This document shows, piece after piece, positions 50,901 through 60,599 of a DNA stretch of 64,000 bases. The position numbers were made by a program, and so were the translations under genes. The first letter of the stretch is position 1. Every line of letters begins with the position of its first letter. The stretch spans positions 1,652,768-1,716,767 of the forward strand of contig NZ_SODV01000002.1 of NCBI RefSeq assembly GCF_004366355.1. The letters run 5' to 3'. Origin of the DNA: Dinghuibacter silviterrae (GTDB lineage Bacteria > Bacteroidota > Bacteroidia > Chitinophagales > Chitinophagaceae). Under the pieces are notes generated by a model. It saw nothing but the letters and a program-made list of their open reading frames with translations. It searched no databases and had not been told where the DNA came from.

Positions 50901-51217
50901 TCCTGGGGCTTCGCCCAGTTGAGTCCTTTGGGGTGCGCATATTTCCCCCCTTTTTCGTCCGCGTACACGTCGATCTCCAGGTTCCTCAGACCCAGGTCCA
51001 GCTGTTCGGACAAGGGTACGTGGCTATACTCGATCGCCGGCGCGTGCACCGAGTCTTTGGCCATGATCAGCCGGAACAAGGCAGGGGCGATGGCTTGTTT
51101 GTAACTGTTGTGGGAACCGATCACCTGGACCTGGTTGATGGTAAGGTCGTCCAGACCGGTATCCGGCGCGGCCCACAGGAGGGCGCAGGAAAATGCTAAG
51201 CCGAGAAAAAGTTTCAT
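47963..51217 (-). CDS. phosphoinositide phospholipase C-GH92 alpha-mannosidase fusion
   Basis: 1084 residues with a signal peptide (about 1-17). Residues 25-345 resemble the Ca2+-dependent phosphoinositide phospholipase C (PI-PLC-C1) family: NQVQVIGSHNSYKQA with the catalytic His, LRNLEIDVYADEKGG and FHIQDIDF. Residues 355-1070 are a GH92 domain: TYVDPFIGAAGLGHIF, GFSQTHVSGTGGG, NDNGRTQGGSNAEVLIADAY and GNDDSGAMSSW. Several GH92 consensus residues differ (NEPSFL instead of NEPSHH). GH92 enzymes remove alpha-mannose. The fusion, last in a sigma-FecR-SusC-SusD operon, suggests attack on GPI-like mannosyl-phosphoinositol structures; that is inference. Confidence 0.85.
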   Translation of the reverse strand: MKLFLGLAFSCALLWAAPDTGLDDLTINQVQVIGSHNSYKQAIAPALFRLIMAKDSVHAPAIEYSHVPLSEQLDLGLRNLEIDVYADEKGGKYAHPKGLNWAKPQDPYDTGGVMNQPGFKVFHIQDIDFRSSQLTFSGCLRELKAWSDKHPNHYPIYITMNAKDEAFKLSPENLPEKFTSAVFDRLDKEILDYLGRENLITPDDVRGDYPTLEKAVLAGHWPTMRAARGKFMFVLDEHGEKRQAYIAGHPSLKGRVFFADAPVGTPEAAFLIMNDAKKDSALIRSLVQKGYMIRTRADADTKEARANDRSSFEAACASGAQVITTDYYYKSTFFPSDYKISFENGTYIRRDTVFPDKLVTYVDPFIGAAGLGHIFIGPSCPFGMVKPGPDNSMHSNSGYSVDPRMPVYGFSQTHVSGTGGGAKYGNITIMPFGGDFDSVHQTSLRDQETAALGYYGVRLTKWNIKTELTASRRVAFYRFVFGQKGRKGIKIDPGEYLGETPDPDGRENQQFVGCETQWVSPTEIRGYSRIRGGWNNGAAYTVYFSAVFNRPAAQRATFRDGKLQPGLQQFDAGDKNGAIAFFDGGDTILVKFGISYISALKARENIDEETPRWSFEEILHQTQDKWEALLSKIAIDGTSDQKVMFYTGLYHTMLQPVDRTGENPLWQSPLPYYDDFYAIWDTFRSSNPLITLITPSREIDIVNALLNIYHRAGYMPDARSGNDNGRTQGGSNAEVLIADAYVKGLQGIDYEEGFRAMLKDANVPPGGNEEKEGRGGLTDYNTLGYVSNRFVRSGNRTVEYAYDDYCIAEVARGLGHTDAYERFLHQSDNWQNLWRPYTDHGSTGFILPRDPSGRWVDSIGCDVLNPRAPSIAYTPLTRDYPNCVCWWCGFMYEGSSWEYSLYAPHDVASLIRKTGGAEAFQQRLDTFFGNHYFNVTNEPSFLTPVLYHWIGRPDLSSKLVRDIIHRSYGTSMAGLPGNDDSGAMSSWLDFHMMGLYPNAGQSYYLITSPFFASTVVHLEDGKTFRIVANHLSDKNIYIQSARLNGVPFGQSWIEHADIVKGGVLELEMGEAPAGWGGGAPPSKS

Positions 51218-51266
51218 GTTGCAAAAGTTAAAGAAACCCGGGGATGGTCTCCCCGGGTCGTTCGTT

Positions 51267-52985
51267 TTAGTACCCCGGATTTTGCGTCAGTGCCGGGTCA
51301 AGCAAGAGTGCCGTATTCGGAATCGGGTAAATCCTGTGATTGGGATCCGCGTCCGTTTTGAATCCCCAGGCGCCTTCATACTTCCCGAATCGGATCATGT
51401 CGTTGCGGTGCCAGGTTTCCCAGGTCATCTCCCGGCAACGTTCGTTGTAGACAGAGTCCAGGGTAAGGGAACCCCAGGCGGCAGAAGTGGTCCGCGCCGC
51501 CCTGACCGCGTTGACCAGGGAAAGCGCCGTCTGGCCCTGGGTGGGCGTGGCCCCGCGGAGGATGGCCTCGGCTTTTTCCAAAAGGACATCCGCATACCGG
51601 AATACCGGGACGTCGTTGTTCTGGTTGCGGTTGGACGGGTTGGTGTAGTCCGCCAGGAACTTGATGTTCCGGTAACCCATGTTCCAGGCGATGTGGTCGT
51701 TGCCAAGGTCGAACAGCGCGGGGTTGGCGCCGCTGGCCGGGTTGGTGCGGAAATACACGTCCGGGGTAAGGTTCAGTTGGTAGTAGTACGTCGCGCCGGC
51801 GTCCGTACCCGTATAGGTCGCGTCATAGCCCTGGGCGCCGCCCTTTGTCGTTTTGACCATCAGGGGCGTACCGTCTTTGTTGTACTGGAGACCGGTCAGC
51901 CATTGGCCGTTGCGTATGTCGTTGGTATCAGAGAAGTAAGCATAAAAACTTGGGAGGGTGCTTTCAGGTCCGCTGGGAGAGGTAGCGATCAAACCGGTAC
52001 CGGGATAGGCCTGGCCGACGATGGGGTCAACGACGGAACCCGGGGTGCCCCCGGCGTAGCCGTATTTGATCCCCAGGGTGCGGTCGAGGTCGTACCGCGC
52101 ATGGTACATAAAACCGTTGGTACCGGGATACGCGATGGCACTCGGGTCGTAGGGGATGGCAAAAATAAACTCCGTTTGCGTGGTGGGCCCGTTTGTGGGA
52201 TAAAACATCTGGAGATAGGTGCTCCGGGGCTGGAGCGCATACTGGACACCGTTACCCGCGTCGATGATGCTGTCGCAGGCCGCCACGCAGTCGTTATAGC
52301 GGGCGGTACCCGTATAGTATTCGGCGTTCAGGTACATCTTGGCCAGGAGGGCATACGCCGTGTACTTGTTGGCCCGGCCATACATCAGGGTACCCGCGGC
52401 GGTGCTGAGGTAAGGCAGTTGCGCCTTGATGTCTCCTTCGAGCCACGCGAACACCTGCGCCCGGGGGGTATTCACCTTCGGCGTAAAGTCACCATACGTC
52501 GTGTCCAGGGGGATGTTGCCGTAAAGGTCCATTTGGAAGAAATAGGCCATGTCCCGGACGATCTTCAGTTCCGCCAGGTTGGACTTCTTGTAGGAAAGGC
52601 TGTCCGGCTCGGTGGTACCTAAAATGGAGAGCGCCTGGTTGGTCGCCCCGATCACCGTGGAAAGCCAGGACCAGCAGGAGTTGGTCCAGCCGTTGGCGGG
52701 GCCCCAGTTGTGGTAGTGGAGGTTGTTGTACCCGTTGGAAGGATCATACCAGTTCCCACCCCGTGCCGGAAGGATGGCCTCGTCGGTACTCAGGGTTTGC
52801 ATAAACCAATAATCCAGGGAAAAGTTACCCCTGAGCGCCGCATAAGGCGGTCCCGAGGCTTCGATAAATTGCTGGTTGTTTTGCGGAAAGACCTGGGGTG
52901 TCAGCTCGGTCGTGACGGCGACCCCCACTTTCTGACAGGCGCCGAGCACAAAGGCGGCGAGTATATAGAGCGTGATCTTTTTCAT
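51267..52985 (-). CDS. SusD/RagB-family surface lipoprotein 2
   Basis: 572 residues, lipoprotein signal FVLGACQK. Family segments: VRDMAYFFQMDLYGNIPLDTTY, VFRYADVLLEKAEAILRG, REMTWETWHRNDMIRFG and the terminal TQNPGY. It lies 10 bases after its SusC and 49 bases before the PLC-GH92 fusion on the same strand. It should capture the locus 2 substrate and hand it to the SusC channel. Confidence 0.95.
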   Translation of the reverse strand: MKKITLYILAAFVLGACQKVGVAVTTELTPQVFPQNNQQFIEASGPPYAALRGNFSLDYWFMQTLSTDEAILPARGGNWYDPSNGYNNLHYHNWGPANGWTNSCWSWLSTVIGATNQALSILGTTEPDSLSYKKSNLAELKIVRDMAYFFQMDLYGNIPLDTTYGDFTPKVNTPRAQVFAWLEGDIKAQLPYLSTAAGTLMYGRANKYTAYALLAKMYLNAEYYTGTARYNDCVAACDSIIDAGNGVQYALQPRSTYLQMFYPTNGPTTQTEFIFAIPYDPSAIAYPGTNGFMYHARYDLDRTLGIKYGYAGGTPGSVVDPIVGQAYPGTGLIATSPSGPESTLPSFYAYFSDTNDIRNGQWLTGLQYNKDGTPLMVKTTKGGAQGYDATYTGTDAGATYYYQLNLTPDVYFRTNPASGANPALFDLGNDHIAWNMGYRNIKFLADYTNPSNRNQNNDVPVFRYADVLLEKAEAILRGATPTQGQTALSLVNAVRAARTTSAAWGSLTLDSVYNERCREMTWETWHRNDMIRFGKYEGAWGFKTDADPNHRIYPIPNTALLLDPALTQNPGY

Positions 52986-52995
52986 GTTTGAGGAA

Positions 52996-55900
52996 TTAAA
53001 AGTTTACGTTGGCACCAAACAGGAACGTGCGGGTCTTTGGATAAAAATCATTGTAGTCGACACCCGGTGCGATACCGCCCTGGTTTATCTCAGGGTCGAT
53101 CCCCTTATATCCCGTGAGGACAAAAAGGTTGTTCACCGTGACGTACAACCGGATGGACTTTACATAAGGATCTATACCCTTCACGTTATAGTCGAGGGTC
53201 GCATTGTCCAGTCTCAGGTAAGCCCCGTTCTCCACAAAACGGGAAGAATAACGGAAGACGTTTCCATCTGCGGAGGACTCGTTACCGGCATCCACGAGGA
53301 TGTTGGCCGTGCCCGCCGTGGCCGGACGGAAAAGATCGGCCCTGGTGGCGTCAAACAGTTTGTCTCCGAATACACCCCGCATAAAGACGCGCAGGTCCCA
53401 GCGTTTGTAGCGGAAGGTATTGGTCCAACCCAACAGCAGCTTCGGTTGGGCATTGCCTAAGTAGTGGTAGTCCGTTCCCGCGACAGGCGACACCGTAGGA
53501 TTGCCGTTGTGGTCGTAGAACTGCGTGACGCCGCTGGCGTTTTTGCCCGCGTATTGCAAAGAATAGTAAGTACCCAGGGCCTTTCCGGCCTTCAACACCT
53601 GGATAAACACCCCGGACTCCCCGCCCCCGGAAGGCTGTGCTTCGGGTATGGAGTCCACGCCCGGGAAGAGCGGGTTGTTGAGGCTGGTGATCTTATTAAC
53701 GTTATGGGTCAGGTTCAGGGCGGTGGTCCAGGTAAAGTCCGTTTTGCGGATCACGCCCGCGGTCAGGGTCACTTCGATCCCCTTGTTGCTCATGCCGCCC
53801 CCGTTGGCCACGATGCTCCCGCTGGGCACCAGGACCGGGTTGACGGAATAAGGGAAAATCATTTCGGTCGTCTTTTTGTTATACAGGTCTACCGAAGCCG
53901 CGATCCGTCCCTTGAAGGCCGCGGCGTCCAGGCCTACTTCGCCGGTCGCCGTCTGCTCCCACTGGAGGTACGGGTTGGCCGCCTGCGTGGGGCCGTAGGC
54001 ATTAACCTGGTTGCCGTTGTAATAGTACGTCCCCAGGCTGCCCGAAAAGAACTGGGCCGTATAGGCATTAAACCCAAAAGCGTTCCCCGTTACGCCATAG
54101 CTGCCCCTCAGCTTCAGGTCGTCCAGCACCGGTATGTGGAACCACTTTTCCTTGGTCAGCCGCCAGCCCAAGCCTACGGAGGGAAAATACCCGAATTGGT
54201 GGTTGGCCCCGAAGACCGAGCTGCCGTCCCTGCGGATGGAACCCTGGAGCAGGTATTTGTCCTGGAAGCTGTAGTTCACCCGGGCAAAGTCCGCGATCAG
54301 TTTCGTTTCCTGGTAAAGACCGTCGGGGCCCAGGCTGATGTGCGGATAGGTCGGCGACGCATAAGGCGCGCTCAGCGCAAAGTTGTTGTAGCCGATATTG
54401 TCCACCGGGTAGTTGAAGGAGGTCACCTGGAACCCGTCGTTGTTGATGTTGTCCTGCCACGAATACCCCAGCACCGCGTTCAGCGCGTGGGCGCCGAAGT
54501 GCCTGTCCCAGGTAAAGTACATCTCCATGACCTTGGCCGTGCTCGTATAAGAGCTGCGGTACGCCTGGCCGTTAGGGCCGAAGCTTTGTTGCGTACGGCT
54601 GGCCGGACCCGGGTTGGGGTTGTTGTACATGTCGTTGTAGTGGCTCGTAAAATACGAGTCGTAATATTCGCCGTGCAGGTTGGAATAGCTTTGGTAGGAA
54701 AGGTTGATGTCATAAGACAACCCCCAGGGCAGTTTGACATCCGTGTTGAGGCTCCCGATGAGGTTGTTGTTCTTATCGTTCATCGTGCTGTTGTTCATCA
54801 TCGCCACCGGGTTCTGGTTCCCCGTCGTCAGGTCCTCGAAGTAGGACCCGTCCGGGTTTTTCACCGGCGAGACCGGCAGGTACTTGGCCGCCTGGAGAAG
54901 GATCACCCCAAGGTAAGGCACCTCGTCCCCGTTGCTGTTCGAGTTCACGACGCCTAAGCTGAACTTCACCCGGTCGTTAAAGGCATACTGGTCTATGTTC
55001 AGACGGCCGATGATGCGCGTCAGGTCCGTGTTCCGGATGATCCCTTCTTTTTGGGCATAGTTCAGGCTCGCACTGTACGACCCATGGTCACCCCCTCCGG
55101 AGAACGAGAGGTTGTGGTTGGTCGACACCGCCGAAGGCCGTTCGATCGCCTTTTGCCAGTCCGTATTGGCTCCCTGGTCGTCCGCAGCCGAAAAACCCAG
55201 ACCGTTCTTTTTCACAAAGGCCCTCAACTGAGACGCATTCATCACCTTGAGGCTCCGGGAGACTTCTTCCAAGCCCACGTACCCGTTATAGCTGACCTGC
55301 GTCTGTCCTTTCCTCCCCCTTTTTGTCGTGATCATGATCACGCCATTTGACGCCCTGTTCCCATAAATGGCCGTGGCCGCCGCGTCCTTCAGGATGTCCA
55401 CCGAAGCAATGTCGTCCGGCGCCACCGTCGAGATGTCCGCCCCCGGTACCCCGTCGATCACATAAAAAGGACCCCCGGGACTGTTGATCGTCGACGCGCC
55501 CCTCAGGATCACCGCCGCCGGGACGTTCGGGTCCCCGCTCGCCGTGATGTTCAACCCCGGCGCACGGCCCTGGAGCAACTGCCCCACGTCCGTGATCGCC
55601 CCCTGGTTCAGGTCGTCCGGTTTCAGCGTAGAAATGGCGCTCGTCAGGTTTTGCCGGCTCGCTTTCCCATAACCGACCACCACCAGGTCGCCAATCGCCT
55701 GGGGCACCGGGCGGAGGGTAATATCGATCGTAGTCCTACCGTTTACGTGCACCTCTTGCTCCTGGTAGCCTACGTAAGAGAAAATCAGCACCGCGTTTTC
55801 GCGAATGTTTTCGAGGCTAAAACGCCCGTTGGCGTCGGTTTGCGCGCCCCGCGCCGGGCCGCCGGCGTCCTGGGCTGCGCCGCTCGCCGCCTGCGTGGCT

Positions 55901-56382
55901 TGCGCCGCGTCGCCGCCCTGCGCACCGCGGGTCGCGCCATGCGCCCGCACCTGTATGGACACCCCCGCGAGCGGGTTCCCCTTCTCATCGGTCACGCGAC
56001 CGCTGACCGTGATCCCGGGAGGCGGCTCCGCCATGGTTACCGACGAATCTTTTAATTTGACGGCGATCGTCCGGTCGATGATCTCGTAAGACAGGGGCTG
56101 GTCTTTAAAAAGCTCCGCCAACACCTGCGTCAGGTCTTCATTGTTGGCTTTGAGGGTCACATTCCGGGCGTACCTGAGTACGTCCATGTTATACCAGAAT
56201 ACATACCCTGTCTGATTTTTTATATCCTGGAAGACGGACTCCAGGGGACGTCCTTTCACCGACAGGGTGACCCTTTGGGCCAGACCCGATGCGTGGACCT
56301 GCAAACACGCTACCGTTAGCAGGAAGACGGTCAATTTCATGATGTTGAATAATGATTTTTTTACATGCGGGTGCAATTGCAT
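52996..56382 (-). CDS. SusC/RagA-family TonB-dependent receptor 2 with STN domain
   Basis: 1128 residues. The signal anchor region is MKLTVFLLTVACLQVHASG from residue 15; the first 14 residues are a common short extension. Domains: STN/secretin-TonB (about 37-115), carboxypeptidase-regulatory-like (about 125-240), plug from LVVVGYGKASRQNLTSA with AAVILRGASTINSPGGP and AIYGNRASNGVIMITT, then barrel ending FLFGANVNF. The STN domain fits signalling to FecR. A roughly 28-residue Ala/Gly/Gln-rich insertion flanked by RGAQ copies interrupts the regulatory-like domain near residue 155. Confidence 0.96.
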   Translation of the reverse strand: MQLHPHVKKSLFNIMKLTVFLLTVACLQVHASGLAQRVTLSVKGRPLESVFQDIKNQTGYVFWYNMDVLRYARNVTLKANNEDLTQVLAELFKDQPLSYEIIDRTIAVKLKDSSVTMAEPPPGITVSGRVTDEKGNPLAGVSIQVRAHGATRGAQGGDAAQATQAASGAAQDAGGPARGAQTDANGRFSLENIRENAVLIFSYVGYQEQEVHVNGRTTIDITLRPVPQAIGDLVVVGYGKASRQNLTSAISTLKPDDLNQGAITDVGQLLQGRAPGLNITASGDPNVPAAVILRGASTINSPGGPFYVIDGVPGADISTVAPDDIASVDILKDAAATAIYGNRASNGVIMITTKRGRKGQTQVSYNGYVGLEEVSRSLKVMNASQLRAFVKKNGLGFSAADDQGANTDWQKAIERPSAVSTNHNLSFSGGGDHGSYSASLNYAQKEGIIRNTDLTRIIGRLNIDQYAFNDRVKFSLGVVNSNSNGDEVPYLGVILLQAAKYLPVSPVKNPDGSYFEDLTTGNQNPVAMMNNSTMNDKNNNLIGSLNTDVKLPWGLSYDINLSYQSYSNLHGEYYDSYFTSHYNDMYNNPNPGPASRTQQSFGPNGQAYRSSYTSTAKVMEMYFTWDRHFGAHALNAVLGYSWQDNINNDGFQVTSFNYPVDNIGYNNFALSAPYASPTYPHISLGPDGLYQETKLIADFARVNYSFQDKYLLQGSIRRDGSSVFGANHQFGYFPSVGLGWRLTKEKWFHIPVLDDLKLRGSYGVTGNAFGFNAYTAQFFSGSLGTYYYNGNQVNAYGPTQAANPYLQWEQTATGEVGLDAAAFKGRIAASVDLYNKKTTEMIFPYSVNPVLVPSGSIVANGGGMSNKGIEVTLTAGVIRKTDFTWTTALNLTHNVNKITSLNNPLFPGVDSIPEAQPSGGGESGVFIQVLKAGKALGTYYSLQYAGKNASGVTQFYDHNGNPTVSPVAGTDYHYLGNAQPKLLLGWTNTFRYKRWDLRVFMRGVFGDKLFDATRADLFRPATAGTANILVDAGNESSADGNVFRYSSRFVENGAYLRLDNATLDYNVKGIDPYVKSIRLYVTVNNLFVLTGYKGIDPEINQGGIAPGVDYNDFYPKTRTFLFGANVNF

Positions 56383-56450
56383 AATTTTGCCGTGTTTGGG
56401 TTTACATTGATGTGTGATTCGCGTTATATATCAAACAGACCCAACATTCC

Positions 56451-56481
56451 CCGGGAGCGGTTGCCACGCTCCTGGTTTTTT
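56451..56481 (+). terminator. hairpin with plus-strand T-tract between fecR and susC 2
   Basis: CCGGGAGCG, loop GTTGCCA, then CGCTCCTGG followed by TTTTTT. It is a valid terminator only in plus orientation, opposite to the surrounding genes; on the minus strand it is a hairpin preceded by A residues. Confidence 0.55.
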
Positions 56482-56494
56482 AGGGCCAGTCCAA

Positions 56495-57643
56495 TCAATT
56501 GACTATAATCTTCCTTCCTTCCACACGAAAGTGGACGCCGCTGGCTTGCAGCACCTTTAACAATTTGGACACCGGTACATTCCGGTACATTTCTCCACCG
56601 AAGCGGTCCTGAGAAGGGGTATATTGATAGACCACGTCGACGTCATACCAGCGGGATACCTGTCGCATCACCTGGGCAAGCGTGGCCTCGTTGAATTTGA
56701 ATAATCCGTTTTTCCAGGCAACGACCTCATCCGTGTCTACCTTTTGGGCAAAACCGGCTTCCAGCGCCTGTTGTCCCGGCCGGAGCAAAACGGAGCGGTC
56801 ACCGCTCCGTACCCTGACCGATCCTTCCAGGAGCGTCGTCTCTATGTGTGGCTCATCCGTGTAGGCCATGATGTCGAAGTGCGTCCCCAGGACGTCGACC
56901 TCGACTGGGGCCGCGTCCGGCGTGCGCCTGGCCGTGACCTTGAAAGGCATGGACGAGTGCGGCGCCACCTCAAAATAGGCTTCCCCTGTGAGTTCCACGA
57001 CGCGCTCGCGTCCGTGAAAGGCCGCGGGATACCGTAGCGAGGACGCCGCATTCAACCAGACCCTGGTGCCGTCGGAAAGTGTTACGCGGTATTGACCCGC
57101 CCTCGGCGTGGCGAGTGTATTATAGGCCGTACCGTCACCCGCCATGCTAGAATCCTTTTGGTAGGCCACCACTCCCTCGCCCTGCTTGACGACCTTTGCC
57201 TCCGGCTGTCTATCCAGGAGCCCTTCCTGTGCCTCGCCCAGATCGATCACGCGCCCGTTCGCCAGGGTGAGGGTCGCCTTGTTTCCGCCGGGCGCTATAT
57301 CATGGGCGACCACAGGGGCAACCTGCGCGGGGCGGGAAAATTGTTTGTGCAGGAAGACCCCGAGCAGTGCGAGCACGATCGCAGCAGTGGCGGCAAACCG
57401 CGGCCACTGCCGGCGCGTTATACCCGCGGGGCGCGCCCGCTCAGGCAGACGCGCCTCGATGCGCGCGTAGACCGGCTCCCAGTCTTCATCCCGGTAAGCG
57501 GGCATCTCCGGGGCTTCTTCGAGAAGGCTTGCCAACGCTTCGGAAAGACTCGTGTCCGCGCAATCAAGACATTCTTCCAGTTCGTGAAGTTCTGTTTCAC
57601 TGATCGTGCCTTGCATGTATTTGCGGAGCAGGTCCTGTAGCAT
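56495..57643 (-). CDS. FecR-family anti-sigma factor of SusCD locus 2
   Basis: 382 residues. N-terminal sigma-binding helices (about 1-80). Transmembrane helix at about 85-103 (FAATAAIVLALLGVFLHKQ). Periplasmic FecR domain with IAPGGNKATLTLANGR, YRVTLSDGTRVWLNAASSL and VDVLGTHFDIMAY. C-terminal DUF4974/STN-like segment (FKFNEATLAQVMRQVSRWYD). It links SusC 2 to the ECF factor upstream, completing a trans-envelope signalling chain for the PLC-GH92 locus. Confidence 0.94.
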   Translation of the reverse strand: MLQDLLRKYMQGTISETELHELEECLDCADTSLSEALASLLEEAPEMPAYRDEDWEPVYARIEARLPERARPAGITRRQWPRFAATAAIVLALLGVFLHKQFSRPAQVAPVVAHDIAPGGNKATLTLANGRVIDLGEAQEGLLDRQPEAKVVKQGEGVVAYQKDSSMAGDGTAYNTLATPRAGQYRVTLSDGTRVWLNAASSLRYPAAFHGRERVVELTGEAYFEVAPHSSMPFKVTARRTPDAAPVEVDVLGTHFDIMAYTDEPHIETTLLEGSVRVRSGDRSVLLRPGQQALEAGFAQKVDTDEVVAWKNGLFKFNEATLAQVMRQVSRWYDVDVVYQYTPSQDRFGGEMYRNVPVSKLLKVLQASGVHFRVEGRKIIVN

Positions 57644-57676
57644 ATACTTACAAGACGCTACAAAATGGGAATGGGA

Positions 57677-58276
57677 CTACGGGCGGTTAAAAAAAATAAG
57701 AAGGCCCATCGCCGCCGGCCCCAATTGCCCTCTCAGCACGCGAAGCGCTTTGCTCAATTGGTTCTTGACGGTATGAGGGGAGAGGTGGAGTTCGGAGGCG
57801 ATCTCGGGGATGCGGAGGTCGTCTTCCCGGCTCATCTGATACACCTGCCGGCAGGCCTCGGGCAGGCGGCTGACGGCATCCCGAAGCAGGGATTCGGTTT
57901 CGCGGAGCGCGAGGGCTTCGTCGACCAACGGGGCGGAGGGCTCATCGGCCAGCGGGGCAGCGCCGGGCAGCCCCGGCGCGAACAAACGCTTCTCCCGCGC
58001 CATCTGCCGCAGGTAGTTCGCCGATTCGTTGGAAACGATGCGGACGATATACGCCTTCGGATTTTCAACGGCTGTTAGTTTGTCCCGGTGTATCCAGATC
58101 TTTAAAAAGACTTCCTGGAGGACGTCTTCCACCGCGGAGGGGGAACCCGTGAGCTTTAGAATAAATGGCCAGAGCGTGGGGTTGTAGCGATGGAACAGGC
58201 GCCGGAAGGCGTCTTTGTCTCCTTCCGCTATGCGGGCCAGGAGCAAACGTTCTTCGTATATGAGCTCGCCAGTCAA
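57677..58276 (-). CDS. ECF sigma factor of SusCD locus 2
   Basis: 199 residues. Region 2: FRRLFHRYNPTLWPFILKL and VEDVLQEVFLKIWIHRDKL. Region 4: LPEACRQVYQMSREDDLRIP and the recognition helix LHLSPHTVKNQLSKALRV. An Ala/Pro-rich linker (PGLPGAAPLADEPSAPL) joins the two regions. It heads the SusCD 2 locus, 33 bases before fecR, and should be released when SusC 2 senses substrate. A strong terminator of the upstream hppA gene lies directly before it. Confidence 0.95.
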   Translation of the reverse strand: MTGELIYEERLLLARIAEGDKDAFRRLFHRYNPTLWPFILKLTGSPSAVEDVLQEVFLKIWIHRDKLTAVENPKAYIVRIVSNESANYLRQMAREKRLFAPGLPGAAPLADEPSAPLVDEALALRETESLLRDAVSRLPEACRQVYQMSREDDLRIPEIASELHLSPHTVKNQLSKALRVLRGQLGPAAMGLLIFFNRP

Positions 58277-58289
58277 TGTGACGGCGAAA

Positions 58290-58328
58290 GTAAAAAAAAG
58301 AAGCCCCCGGGAAGTGGTTCCCGGGGGC
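58290..58328 (-). terminator. intrinsic terminator of hppA
   Basis: GCCCCCGGGAA (58303-58313), loop GTGG, then TTCCCGGGGGC: a perfect 11-bp stem. Read on the minus strand it is followed by TTCTTTTTTTT, so it ends hppA transcription before the sigma gene. Confidence 0.93.
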
Positions 58329-58346
58329 GCTTAATAATTATATAAT

Positions 58347-60551
<2,205 letters not shown>

Positions 60552-60599
60552 AGCAATGACAATAATAAAATGACGGCAAAAATAAGGGAATGGGTCGAT

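Noticed and set aside
53464-54957. 497-codon plus-strand frame opposite SusC 2
   Set aside because: Shadow frame; composition dominated by Val/Arg/His with no structure.
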